Positions 1 to 7,362 of a stretch of DNA of 11,945 nt are shown one piece after another (the stretch's first letter is position 1; the number at the start of each line of letters is the position of its first letter). A program made the position numbers and the translations under genes. The stretch lies in the NCBI GenBank assembly GCA_934474225.1, contig CAKSLU010000040.1, positions 1-11,945 on the forward strand. The letters run 5' to 3'. The notes beneath the pieces were generated by a model. It was given only the letters and a program-made list of their open reading frames with translations. It had not been told where the DNA came from and did no database searches. Origin of the DNA: an uncultured Eubacteriales bacterium (GTDB lineage Bacteria; Bacillota; Clostridia; Oscillospirales; CAG-272).

Positions 1-563
1 AGATCTTCTGCGGACAGCCGCGCGTTCATCGCGGTGTCGATCACGCCGGGGGCAATGCAGTTGACCTGAATGCCGGAGGGGCCAACCTCCTTGGCAAGTG
101 CCTTGGTAAAGCCGATTACCCCCGCTTTCGCCGTCGAATAGGCGACCTCGCAGGAGCCGCCGACCGCGCCGAAAATCGAGGAAACATTGATGATTTTGCC
201 GCTTTTTTGGTGAATCATGCCGGGCAGAAATGCCTTTGAGAGCAGGAAGACCGACTTGAGATTCACCGCCATCATTTCGTCCCATTCCGCCTCGGAAAGG
301 TCGGTGACAAGCCCGAAACGGGAGATGGCGGCATTGTTGACGAGGATGTCCACATCCCCAACCGCTTCGCGGACGGCGGCAACCGATGCAGCATCGGCAA
401 CATCGCCTTGCACCGGCGTGATGTCGAGCGCACCGACTTCGTCAAGCTGCTCTTTTGCGTTGTGCCACAGTGCGTACACGGCGTACCCCGCCTCGGCAAA
501 CTGCTTTGCCATGGCAAAGCCGATGCCGCGGGACGCGCCGGTGACCAGCACCTTCTGTTTCAT
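1..563 (-). CDS. Short-chain dehydrogenase/reductase, FabG-like (3' end beyond the window)
   Basis: The product is an NAD(P)-dependent oxidoreductase of the classical SDR family; 187 residues are visible and the C-terminus lies off the left edge. Seen: the Rossmann cofactor motif TGASRGIG (residues 8-15), NNAA (76-79, usually NNAG), a catalytic serine in NVSS (about 129) and the YSTAK motif with Tyr142 and Lys146. The Ser-Tyr spacing of 13 matches E. coli FabG. The segments CEVAYSTAKAG and APGVIDTAMNA resemble the Firmicutes SDRs annotated as EF-P 5-aminopentanone reductase (YmfI type) as much as true 3-oxoacyl-ACP reductase; with no fatty-acid genes nearby I cannot choose. It starts 15 bp after the cotransporter stop with no terminator between, so co-transcription is likely. 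An in-frame ATG 12 bp upstream (575) is an alternative start; both have weak Shine-Dalgarno sequences. Family certain, substrate unknown. Confidence 0.9.
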   Translation of the reverse strand, partial: MKQKVLVTGASRGIGFAMAKQFAEAGYAVYALWHNAKEQLDEVGALDITPVQGDVADAASVAAVREAVGDVDILVNNAAISRFGLVTDLSEAEWDEMMAVNLKSVFLLSKAFLPGMIHQKSGKIINVSSIFGAVGGSCEVAYSTAKAGVIGFTKALAKEVGPSGIQVNCIAPGVIDTAMNARLSAED

Positions 564-578
564 GCAGCCATCCATGGC

Positions 579-2360
579 TCAGCCCTGTGCGGGTGCCGTC
601 TGCGTCGGCTGCGGCTTCGGCGGGAGCGCGTACTTTTCTTTGTAAGCGTCGTAGCATGCGATGTAGCGCGGATTGCCCTCGGTCTTGAGCTTTTCCATGT
701 ATTCGTGCACATCCAGCGCGTCGTGCTTGATTTCAATCATGCAGCCCGCGATGTTGGAGCAGTGGTCGGACACGCGCTCGAGGTTGGTTAAGAGGTCGGC
801 GAGGACAAAGCCGAGCTCAATGGTGCATTCGCCGCGCTGCAGGCGCGCCACATGGCGCTTTTTCAGCCGTGCGTTGATGAGGTCGATGACTTCCTCCAGC
901 GGCTCGACATTGAACGCAGCGTTCATGTCCACATCGCAGAAGGCGCGCAGGGCAGACGCCATGATTTCGTCCACGGCGGCAATCATGACGGCAAGCTCCT
1001 TGGTTGCCTGCTCGGAGAAGGCCAGCTTTTTGTCGCTCATTTCCTGCGCCGACTCGGCAATGTTGACCGCGTGGTCGGAGATGCGCTCAAAGTCGCCGAT
1101 GATGTGGAGCAGCTCCGCTGCCTCATGGCCGTCTGCTTCGGACAGCTCGCAGGAACTGATCTTGACAAGGTAGGTGCCGAGCATGTCCTCATACTTGTCC
1201 ACGCGCTCTTCGCCCGCGTAGATGGGTTCAATGGCTTTTTCACTGAAGTTGCCGATGAGCTGCATCGCCTGCCGCAGTGTCTCGATGGAGAGCTTTGCCA
1301 TGTCGTGCGCAACAATGCGTGCGCGCTCGATTGCAACGGCGGGCGTCGCCAGCAGACGGTCGTCCAGCAATTCAAATTCGCTGTCGTTTTTGCCGTCCGG
1401 CACGGTGAGTGCCGCCAGCTTCTCCAGCAGACGGGAGGCCGGCATCAGGATGCAGAGTGCGATGATTTTGAATCCGGTGTGGATGATGGCGATGGTCAGC
1501 GGATTGACGGTTTCTTCAACCGGAAATTTGAAGATCGAATTTGCCAGATAGAACAGCGGCAGAATGATAATTGCCGCTAAAACATTGAAATACAGATGAA
1601 CGAAGGAAACGCGGCGTGCGTTCTTGCCCGCACCGATTGAGGAGAGCATGGCGCTGAAGCATGTGCCGATATTCTGCCCGACGATGATCGGGACTGCAAC
1701 GCTGTACGTAACCGCGCCGGTAAGCGAAAATGCCTGCAAAATACCGACAGACGCCGAGGACGACTGAATAATTGCCGTGAAAATCATGCCGACCAGAACA
1801 CCGATAATCGGGTTCGCAAACTTGATAAGAATGCTCTGGAACGTCGGGCTGTCTTTCAAGGGGGCAACTGCGCTGGACATGATGTTCATGCCGATCATCA
1901 GCACGCCGAAACCGACAAAAATCAGGCCGATGTCTTTCTTCCGCTTATTCTTTTGGAACATATAGAGGAGAATACCGAGAAAAGCGAATATCGGCGCAAA
2001 GGACTCCGGCTTGAGCAGTTGCAGAATGCCTTCGCCCTCAATACCGGAGGTAGCGAGCAGCCATGCTGTTACCGAAGTGCCGAGGTTGGCGCCCATGATG
2101 ACGCCGGTTGCCTGATGCAGGGTCATCAGGCCCGAGTTGACAAAGCCGACGACCATGACTGCCGTTGCACAGGAAGATTGAATCAGCAGCGTTACGCCGA
2201 GGCCAAGCAAAAAGCCTTTGAATGTGCTGGAAGTCAGCTTTTCCAGAATCGTCTTCAATTGGTTGCCGGCGCATTTTTCAAGACCGTCGCCCATGACATG
2301 CATGCCGAACAAAAACATGGAAATGCCGCCGAGCAGTGACAGGTAATTCGCAATATCCAT
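579..2360 (-). CDS. Na/Pi cotransporter family protein with C-terminal PhoU-like domain
   Basis: This is a 593-residue integral membrane protein, of the usual length for bacterial NptA/YjbB-type proteins, expected to move inorganic phosphate across the cytoplasmic membrane with sodium. Residues 1-310 are hydrophobic and contain the two inverted-repeat signatures of the family: QSSCAT (61-66) with GANLGTS (90-96), and QSSSAS (199-204) with GQNIGTC (228-234). Residues about 340-560 form a helical PhoU-like domain with the paired motifs DFERISDH (423-430) and NLERVSDH (526-533), probably a regulatory cytosolic domain. A short Pro/Gln/Thr-rich tail ends the protein. The start has AAGGAG 5-6 nt upstream and its own promoter. 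It is followed closely by the SDR gene. Direction of transport is not readable from sequence; E. coli YjbB has been linked to phosphate export. Confidence 0.93.
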   Translation of the reverse strand: MDIANYLSLLGGISMFLFGMHVMGDGLEKCAGNQLKTILEKLTSSTFKGFLLGLGVTLLIQSSCATAVMVVGFVNSGLMTLHQATGVIMGANLGTSVTAWLLATSGIEGEGILQLLKPESFAPIFAFLGILLYMFQKNKRKKDIGLIFVGFGVLMIGMNIMSSAVAPLKDSPTFQSILIKFANPIIGVLVGMIFTAIIQSSSASVGILQAFSLTGAVTYSVAVPIIVGQNIGTCFSAMLSSIGAGKNARRVSFVHLYFNVLAAIIILPLFYLANSIFKFPVEETVNPLTIAIIHTGFKIIALCILMPASRLLEKLAALTVPDGKNDSEFELLDDRLLATPAVAIERARIVAHDMAKLSIETLRQAMQLIGNFSEKAIEPIYAGEERVDKYEDMLGTYLVKISSCELSEADGHEAAELLHIIGDFERISDHAVNIAESAQEMSDKKLAFSEQATKELAVMIAAVDEIMASALRAFCDVDMNAAFNVEPLEEVIDLINARLKKRHVARLQRGECTIELGFVLADLLTNLERVSDHCSNIAGCMIEIKHDALDVHEYMEKLKTEGNPRYIACYDAYKEKYALPPKPQPTQTAPAQG

Positions 2361-2461
2361 AGAGACTCCTTTTCAGTATTAAAGGTCGATTGCGCAAAAA
2401 CCGTGGGAAAAACCCATTTCCCACCAAGATACATCATAGCATATTTTTGCGCCGACGGCAA
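2361..2461 (-). promoter_or_regulatory. Promoter and leader of the Na/Pi cotransporter gene
   Basis: On the minus strand TTGCCG (2456-2461) and TATGAT (2433-2438) are separated by exactly 17 bp, a good sigma-A-type promoter; transcription would start near 2426. The leader is about 65 nt and ends with an AAGGAG ribosome binding site just before the ATG at 2360. A perfect TTGACA lies upstream at 2532-2537, but only a poor -10 (AATACA) is found 17 bp from it. Confidence 0.6.
2403..2424 (-). repeat. Inverted repeat at the start of the cotransporter transcript
   Basis: An 8-bp perfect inverted repeat, GTGGGAAA and TTTCCCAC with a 6-nt spacer, begins within a few bases of the predicted transcription start. 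It could be an operator covering +1 or a 5'-end RNA hairpin that stabilises or attenuates the message. No U-tract follows, so it is not an intrinsic terminator. Which role applies is not decidable from sequence. Confidence 0.6.
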
Positions 2462-2576
2462 CTGTAAAAAACATACGAAATTGCGGTAAAGTTTTTGTTT
2501 CATCTATCTGTATTTCACCACATGCGGCTAATGTCAAGATAAAATCCGCAATTTTTTCTGCATTTTTTTGTACCGC

Positions 2577-4691
2577 TTATGTAAAGTCGAACTTTGCCTG
2601 CGTGCCTTCCAGTCGCAGCGCCGCGTCAAACTGTTTGCCGGTGCGCGGGGAGACGAAGCCCTGAATCTTTGCGGTCTTGCCAGCAGTCAGCAGCAGGCGG
2701 ATGTTCTCTTTGGAAATCACTCTGCCGCAGATCACGCGGTTGACCGTAAACTTGCAGCCCTCTTTGTAGCCGCTGCACCCATAGCCGAACTTGGTGCGCC
2801 GGACAGTGCCGCCGCAGAGCGGGCAGGGGCAGATCTCGTCGCCGAGAAAGCCGTCGTCCGTGTCGGTCTCGGGCGGCATGGTCTTCTTGGTAAAGACTTC
2901 GGCGATCTCTTTTTCGGCAAGCACCACGCCGTCGTGCACAGCCATCTGCCCGTGAAAAATCTTCTTCAGCGCGCGGCCGAGCCCGCTTGTCTTGTACTTG
3001 TCCATCGAGATGCCCATCTGCGAGAGCGATTCAATCAGAAATTCGCCGTCCGGCAGAATGCGGTAGACATCCTTTTTCAGCTCAATGTAGCCGCTTTTCC
3101 GTGCATTGTCGATGATGCCGGTGCGCGTCGCCTCGGTGCCAAGCTCCAGCCCCTCGAAAATCGCGCGATAATCTTCCTCGTCGTTTTCGTCGTCGCTGCT
3201 CTTCACATCCTTCGCCGCCGCTTTTTCTTCCTTGAACGGGTTTTTTAGGTAGTTGTTCAGCGTCTCGATGGTGTAGTGCTTCGGCGGCGTGGTCTCGCGC
3301 TCCATGGGGGCAAAGTCGATGTTGACCTTGTCGCCCTTGGCAAGCGGCGGGAGCACCTTGTCCTTTGCCGTGTAGTCGTCGTATTTTGTCCAGCCCGGCT
3401 CGACGATAACCGTGCCTTTCAGCAGAAATTCCTCGTAATTCCCGACGGCAATGCCGATTTCGGTCTTTTCCGCCTTGCATTCCTCGGCGCAGAAGACGGC
3501 GACAAAGCGGCGGAACACCGTAGAGTACACCTTCCGCTCGGTTTCGGACAGCGCGTCCTTGCCGGGAATCTTGTAGGTCGGCGTCAGCGCGGAGTGCGAT
3601 TCGATTTTGCTGTCGTCGAAGATGGTCTTCTTGTTTTTGAATTCGACCGGGTAGCCGATGCCCTTGATGGTTTCGAGAATCTTTTTCACCTTGCCTGCCT
3701 CGGCGGTGGCAAGGTACTCGGAGTTGGTACGCGGGTAGGTCAGAAAGCCGCGCTCGTACAGGCTCTGCACGATTTCCAGGCTTTCCGCCATTGACATCTT
3801 GTACTTTTTGCCCAGCACATTCTGCAGCTTGGAGAGGGAATAGAGCTTGCCCGGCTTGATTTCATCCTTCTTGCGCTTGACCGAGGTCACCACGGCGCCT
3901 GCCGCGTTGTACGCGGCGGCGGCCGCCTCGGCGCGCGCCCGCTCGGCGGCGGGGAACTTTTCTTTGCTGACAAGCTCCACCACGGCGCCGTTCGTTTCGG
4001 CGGCGGAGCGCAGGGCATAGTAGGTCTCAGGCTTGAAATCGCGGATGGCGCGGTCGCGGTCGTAGATCGCCTTGACGATCGGCACGATCACGCGGCCGAC
4101 GCGGAGCAGCTTGCCGGTCTTCAGCGTGGCGTAGCGCGTGAGGTTCACGCCGTAGAGCCAGTCGATATAGGTGCGGGCAAAGCCCTCGCTTGCGAGGTTG
4201 TCATAGGCGGTCTCGTCCTGCATGTCGGCAAGCGCGGCGCGCACGGTCTCGGGCGTCTGGTCGGGCAGCCACAGGCGGACAAAGCGCTTCTCGCCCTCCA
4301 GCGCATGCATCACGCAGAGGCGGACGATGATTTCCCCCTCGCGGTCGGCGTCTCCCGCGTTGACGATGGTGTCCACATCGGGGCGGTTGCAGAGGTATTT
4401 CAGCGTCTCATACTGCCGCGCAACGCCTGCATCCACGGTGCCGTCCGCCAAGCGCCGCAGCGTGAAGCGGAATTCCTTCGGAAAGCAGGGAAGTCCTTCA
4501 ATCGTCCAGCGCGCACCGGCAGGGACATTTTCGAGGTAGTCCTCGATGTCGCAGAGCGAAAACAGATGCCCGAACGCCCAGCTGATGAGGATGCCGCCGC
4601 CCTCAAAGTAGCCGTTTCGCTTCTGCATGCTGCCGGCCGCCGCGGCAATGTTGCGCGCAAGGCTCGGTTTTTCGGCAATGATAAGCTGCAT
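2577..4691 (-). CDS. topB: Type IA DNA topoisomerase, topoisomerase III-like
   Basis: This 704-residue enzyme cuts and passes single DNA strands to relax or decatenate DNA. Toprim domain: EKPS (7-10, Glu7) and the metal-binding DADREGE (114-120). Catalytic tyrosine: Tyr319 in LTYPRT. Other family landmarks are present in altered form: RVGRVIVPIV (197-206) where GRVQTP is usual, ESHSALTPT (364-372) for the HxAxxPT motif, and LGTEATRTGII (517-527). The C-terminus carries a four-cysteine zinc ribbon (Cys623, 626, 639, 646) and a final topo C-terminal repeat. An acidic stretch lies at 499-507. I chose ATG 4691, not the in-frame ATG at 4739: GGGAGGGG sits about 6 nt before 4691 and the protein then begins MQLIIAEKPS, as in homologues. 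No plasmid or conjugation genes adjoin it, so a chromosomal role is possible, although such variants are also common on mobile elements. Confidence 0.92.
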   Translation of the reverse strand: MQLIIAEKPSLARNIAAAAGSMQKRNGYFEGGGILISWAFGHLFSLCDIEDYLENVPAGARWTIEGLPCFPKEFRFTLRRLADGTVDAGVARQYETLKYLCNRPDVDTIVNAGDADREGEIIVRLCVMHALEGEKRFVRLWLPDQTPETVRAALADMQDETAYDNLASEGFARTYIDWLYGVNLTRYATLKTGKLLRVGRVIVPIVKAIYDRDRAIRDFKPETYYALRSAAETNGAVVELVSKEKFPAAERARAEAAAAAYNAAGAVVTSVKRKKDEIKPGKLYSLSKLQNVLGKKYKMSMAESLEIVQSLYERGFLTYPRTNSEYLATAEAGKVKKILETIKGIGYPVEFKNKKTIFDDSKIESHSALTPTYKIPGKDALSETERKVYSTVFRRFVAVFCAEECKAEKTEIGIAVGNYEEFLLKGTVIVEPGWTKYDDYTAKDKVLPPLAKGDKVNIDFAPMERETTPPKHYTIETLNNYLKNPFKEEKAAAKDVKSSDDENDEEDYRAIFEGLELGTEATRTGIIDNARKSGYIELKKDVYRILPDGEFLIESLSQMGISMDKYKTSGLGRALKKIFHGQMAVHDGVVLAEKEIAEVFTKKTMPPETDTDDGFLGDEICPCPLCGGTVRRTKFGYGCSGYKEGCKFTVNRVICGRVISKENIRLLLTAGKTAKIQGFVSPRTGKQFDAALRLEGTQAKFDFT

Positions 4692-4770
4692 GTGACCCCT
4701 CCCCGGTGTTCTTCGCAAAAACGGCGCGGAATCTTGCACCGCACCGAAATATGTCCTTGAAATTATCTAC

Positions 4771-4799
4771 AGTATACCATAAAAACCACGCATTTGCAA
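4771..4799 (-). promoter_or_regulatory. Promoter of the topoisomerase gene
   Basis: On the minus strand TTGCAA (4794-4799) and TATACT (4771-4776) are separated by 17 bp, matching sigma-A consensus at 4/6 and 5/6. The start site would be near 4764, giving a leader of about 73 nt before the ATG at 4691. Confidence 0.65.
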
Positions 4800-4806
4800 C
4801 CGATTC

Positions 4807-4835
4807 TTGCATTGCAATTTTCCGCACGGTATGAT
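4807..4835 (+). promoter_or_regulatory. Promoter of the toroid-domain gene, divergent from the topoisomerase promoter
   Basis: TATGAT (4830-4835) lies 17 bp after TTGCAT (4807-4812). An overlapping alternative uses TTGCAA (4812-4817) with TAAATT (4835-4840). The -10 is strong and the -35 weak. The -35 box is only 7 bp from that of the divergent topoisomerase promoter, so both polymerases would share one upstream region. Confidence 0.55.
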
Positions 4836-4869
4836 AAATTATAGAAAAAGACACCGAAAGGAAAAAATC

Positions 4870-6915
4870 ATGCTTTCTGTTTTTTATAGCGGCTGCGGTT
4901 TCTCGCTCTCAGGCGGCGAGGATGCCGTTTTTGCCTTTGCACCCGCGAAAATCGAACTCGGCGGCAAGGTTTACACGCTGGACGCCGCCGTCGATGGGCA
5001 TACCATCGTTTCAACCGGGCACGACCTCCGCGTGACCGACACGGTCGCCGACCTCGGCGGCGGACTTTTTCGCATCGACCGCACGGTGCGGAATGTCGGC
5101 GTCGGCACGCTCTGCTTCAAGGACATTCTCGAGATTCGCACGGCGTTTGCACCTGCAAAGTATCTGATTCCCTGCGTGAATTACAACGGCAACCCGGGGT
5201 GCAAACCCAATACGCCGATGGGGTTGGCGCGCGACGGCGAGGCATGGACTTTCGCCTATGACCGCACCGGCATTCCCGCCTGCACGCTCACCGAGGACAA
5301 GCACTTCGGCGCAGCGCTGTTTGCAAGCGACTGCGACGAGAACTCGCTCCGCGCATCCTGCTCCATGGAAAAATGCGCGGACGGCAGCTTTGCGCAGCGC
5401 ATCATCCGCCCCGTGACCGAGGCGCCCTACACCTATTCCGGCAAGGACACGCTGACCGAGCGCTACGACGAATATCTCACGCTCACGCCGGGCGCACGCT
5501 TTGCCTCGACCTCGTATGCCTTCGCCTGCGTGCCGATGTATGAAAATTATGCGGCGGCAAACCTGCTTGACCGCGCGGCGGAGATCTTCGACTTTGACCG
5601 CACGCCCGTGCTCACGCCCGAGCAGACCTGGAATCTCGGCATCGACTACGCCAAGGCGCTCCTGTATGACTACGAGGGACATAAGCTCATCATCACGCAC
5701 TTTGCGCCCCGTTTGTTCCGCTCGCAGCACGGTGCGGCGATCACGCCCGAGGAGATGGAGCGCCGCATGAAAGATCCGTACTATACCGAGCTCGGGCGTT
5801 TTGACGAGCGCTTTGAGATGGGCTGGGCGGATCAGGGATTGCTCAATGCGCGTATGCTTGCCGTCGATGCTGCAAAGCGCGGAGACCGCGACCTGCTCGA
5901 CACCGCAATCGGCATCTTTGATGCCTGGGCGGAAAAACAGCAGGAAAACGGGCTGCTTTACTCGCAGTTCCAGCAGTATTACGTCAAGGAGACCTACGAC
6001 TTTGCCACCCCCGATGTCTGCAACTTCGGCTGGGGCGCCGCCGAGATGGCGCGCATGTATGCCTTCCTCGCGGCGCAGGGCATCGACAAGCCCGCCTACA
6101 AGCGCTTTGCCGTGCGCCTGTGCGACTTCTTCGTCGAGCACTTCTCCGAGACATACGGCTTCGGCAAGTCCTGGACGCTGGACGGTCGGTGCGTGATGGA
6201 GAACGGCTCCATCGGCGGCTTTATGCTCACGGGGCTGATGGAGACCTACCGCATCACGGGGGACCGCCGCTATCTCGACACCGCCGTGCGCGCAAGCGAC
6301 TTCTACTTTGCGCGCGACCTCGACAACTTCGTCTGCGCGGCGGGCGCGCTCGACTGCCAGAGCATCGACAAGGAGACGGCGTATCCGTTCATCACCTCGT
6401 CGCTGATGCTCTATGAAGAGACGAAGGATGCAAAATACCTCGACCGCGCAAAGAAGGCGGCGTACTACTTCTTCTCCTGGGCGTTCCACTTCGATGTGCT
6501 GTACGGCGCGGACAGAGAGTTTACGAAATACGGCTATCACACCAAGGGCGGCACGGCGATCTCCACAGAGCATCACGCCATCGACGCCTGGGGCGCGGCG
6601 GCGGTCAGCGACTTTCTGCTGCTGGCAAGGTACACGGGCGACGGCCGCTGGGCAAAGCGCGCGCACGCCATGTGGGCAAACGCCGTGCAGGGCGTCACCG
6701 CCTCGGCGGACGAGCGCATTCACGGACAGGCGCGTCCGCTCGGGTCGCAGAACGAGGGCTTCTTCCAGTGCCGCTGGACGAAGTACCGCCCCACCTGCGA
6801 GGAACGCGGGCATTACAACGACTGCCTCTGCGCCTGGTCGGGCGCGTACCGCATGATGGCGCTGGACAACCTCTCCCGCGTCCTCGGCGAAAAGGATTTC
6901 GCACTTCTGCGGTAA
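4870..6915 (+). CDS. Putative carbohydrate-active protein with (alpha/alpha) toroid, six-hairpin glycosidase-like
   Basis: The product is a 681-residue soluble protein without signal peptide or membrane segment, so probably cytosolic. Residues 1 to about 235 look beta-rich; from about 250 to the end it is helical, with repeated units of the form TGD-x-RYLDTA-x-x-AxxFYF (463-480), TKDAKYLDRAKKAAYYFF (518-535) and TGDGRWAKRAHAMW (589-602), typical of alpha/alpha toroids in glycosidases, polysaccharide lyases and epimerases. Aromatic and acidic patches such as FEMGWADQG (315-323), YGYHTKGGTAISTEHHAID (554-572) and WTLDGRCVMENGS (435-447) may line a sugar site, but I cannot name catalytic residues or a GH/PL family. 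The start at 4870 has AAAGGA 7 nt upstream; ORF extension to 4807 would begin inside the promoter. It is monocistronic, with its own promoter and terminator. No transporter or sugar regulator adjoins it. Fold call fairly likely; activity unknown. Confidence 0.7.
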   Translation: MLSVFYSGCGFSLSGGEDAVFAFAPAKIELGGKVYTLDAAVDGHTIVSTGHDLRVTDTVADLGGGLFRIDRTVRNVGVGTLCFKDILEIRTAFAPAKYLIPCVNYNGNPGCKPNTPMGLARDGEAWTFAYDRTGIPACTLTEDKHFGAALFASDCDENSLRASCSMEKCADGSFAQRIIRPVTEAPYTYSGKDTLTERYDEYLTLTPGARFASTSYAFACVPMYENYAAANLLDRAAEIFDFDRTPVLTPEQTWNLGIDYAKALLYDYEGHKLIITHFAPRLFRSQHGAAITPEEMERRMKDPYYTELGRFDERFEMGWADQGLLNARMLAVDAAKRGDRDLLDTAIGIFDAWAEKQQENGLLYSQFQQYYVKETYDFATPDVCNFGWGAAEMARMYAFLAAQGIDKPAYKRFAVRLCDFFVEHFSETYGFGKSWTLDGRCVMENGSIGGFMLTGLMETYRITGDRRYLDTAVRASDFYFARDLDNFVCAAGALDCQSIDKETAYPFITSSLMLYEETKDAKYLDRAKKAAYYFFSWAFHFDVLYGADREFTKYGYHTKGGTAISTEHHAIDAWGAAAVSDFLLLARYTGDGRWAKRAHAMWANAVQGVTASADERIHGQARPLGSQNEGFFQCRWTKYRPTCEERGHYNDCLCAWSGAYRMMALDNLSRVLGEKDFALLR

Positions 6916-6941
6916 AGGAACCCGGCAAAAGACGAACCTGC

Positions 6942-6974
6942 AAGAACACGGACGCACGAGTCCGTGTTCTTTTT
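6942..6974 (+). terminator. Intrinsic terminator of the toroid-domain gene
   Basis: A 12-bp perfect stem (AAGAACACGGAC with GTCCGTGTTCTT) with loop GCACGA is followed by a run of T (6970-6974). It lies 26 bp after the stop codon at 6915. This is the strongest terminator in the window. Confidence 0.95.
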
Positions 6975-6984
6975 GCGCGTTCCC

Positions 6985-7000
6985 CCGCCGAATCCGGCGG
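6985..7000. repeat. Short GC-rich inverted repeat between terminator and next promoter
   Basis: CCGCCG and CGGCGG flank a 4-nt loop (AATC). No T-tract follows. It ends 8 bp before the -35 box at 7009, so it could be a second insulating hairpin or a protein site upstream of that promoter. Function unknown. Confidence 0.4.
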
Positions 7001-7008
7001 AAGAACGG

Positions 7009-7037
7009 TTGATTTTGTCGGCGTCGTGTGCTATAAT
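7009..7037 (+). promoter_or_regulatory. Promoter upstream of the small ORF
   Basis: TTGATT (7009-7014) and a perfect TATAAT (7032-7037) are spaced 17 bp apart. The predicted start near 7044 gives a leader of about 50 nt that contains a 6-bp hairpin (GTGCAG/CTGCAC, 7062-7076) just before the ribosome binding site at 7084. Confidence 0.7.
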
Positions 7038-7092
7038 TAACATAATGCGGAAAAACGGAATGTGCAGACGCTGCACGGGAAGCGGAGGACGT

Positions 7093-7197
7093 ATGAGCAC
7101 CAATATTTCAAAACGGAAGCGGGACGATCTGCCGGAGAAGACCCATCGCGGTAAAATAGACCTCATCTATATTGATATAAAAAAACACCGAGATTGA
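7093..7197 (+). CDS. Small ORF of 34 residues, function unknown, possibly a truncated gene
   Basis: ATG 7093 is preceded by GGAGG at 7084-7088 (4-nt spacing) and lies behind a strong promoter, so translation is plausible. The peptide is highly charged: it begins MSTNISKRKRDDLPEK and ends in KHRD, and holds the core GKIDLIYID. That core resembles the sequence just before the DPPY motif of adenine-specific DNA methyltransferases (LIYIDPPY), but the catalytic Pro-Pro-Tyr/Phe is missing, so it could be the decayed 5' end of a larger gene or a real small protein. It shares the AT-richer character of the patch. No homologue can be named with confidence. Confidence 0.45.
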   Translation: MSTNISKRKRDDLPEKTHRGKIDLIYIDIKKHRD

Positions 7198-7228
7198 TAC
7201 AGTTTAGTTTTACCTCCGCCGATTTTGC

Positions 7229-7266
7229 CGCTTGAGGGGTAAGTTGGCGTTTGAGGGGTAAGTTGT
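7229..7266. repeat. Two tandem 19-bp direct repeats
   Basis: Two abutting 19-bp units, identical at 17 positions, share the core TTGAGGGGTAAGTTG (7232-7246 and 7251-7265). They lie between the small ORF and the kinase promoter, about 55 bp before its -10 box. They may be activator or repressor sites, or a short duplication in non-coding debris. Confidence 0.75.
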
Positions 7267-7298
7267 GGAAGTCGAGGTGTCCCGGCTGTTTTTATCGG

Positions 7299-7327
7299 TA
7301 GCAATGTTCATACTTCGTCGGTATAAT
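7299..7327 (+). promoter_or_regulatory. Probable promoter of the P-loop kinase gene
   Basis: A perfect TATAAT lies at 7322-7327, 35 bp before the ATG. The hexamer 17 bp upstream (TAGCAA, 7299-7304) matches a -35 box poorly, and there is no TG extension, so the promoter may need an activator, possibly through the direct repeats just upstream. Confidence 0.5.
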
Positions 7328-7362
7328 AGACGGCGAGAAATTTGGATCTGTGGAGGTGACTC

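Noticed and set aside
852..1580. 242-residue open frame on the plus strand inside the cotransporter gene
   Set aside because: It lies antisense to a clearly recognised transporter/PhoU coding region and has no initiation signals or domain.
2509..2537. Consensus TTGACA (2532-2537) as the main cotransporter promoter
   Set aside because: The hexamer 17 bp downstream, AATACA, is a poor -10; TTGCCG-17-TATGAT nearer the gene fits better. It could still be a secondary promoter.
3276..3794. 172-residue plus-strand frame opposite the topoisomerase gene
   Set aside because: Antisense shadow of a well-supported enzyme; no ribosome binding site.
4692..4739. N-terminal extension of the topoisomerase to ATG 4739
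   Set aside because: The strong ribosome binding site and the family N-terminus (MQLIIAEKPS) both place the start at 4691.
5011..6957. 648-residue open frame on the minus strand opposite the toroid-domain gene
   Set aside because: It is an antisense shadow of a GC-rich gene: rich in Arg, Ala and Val, no recognisable domain, no ribosome binding site, while the plus frame has protein-like repeats, promoter and terminator.
7229..7266. Tandem repeats as a CRISPR array
   Set aside because: There are only two abutting copies without spacers, and no cas genes.
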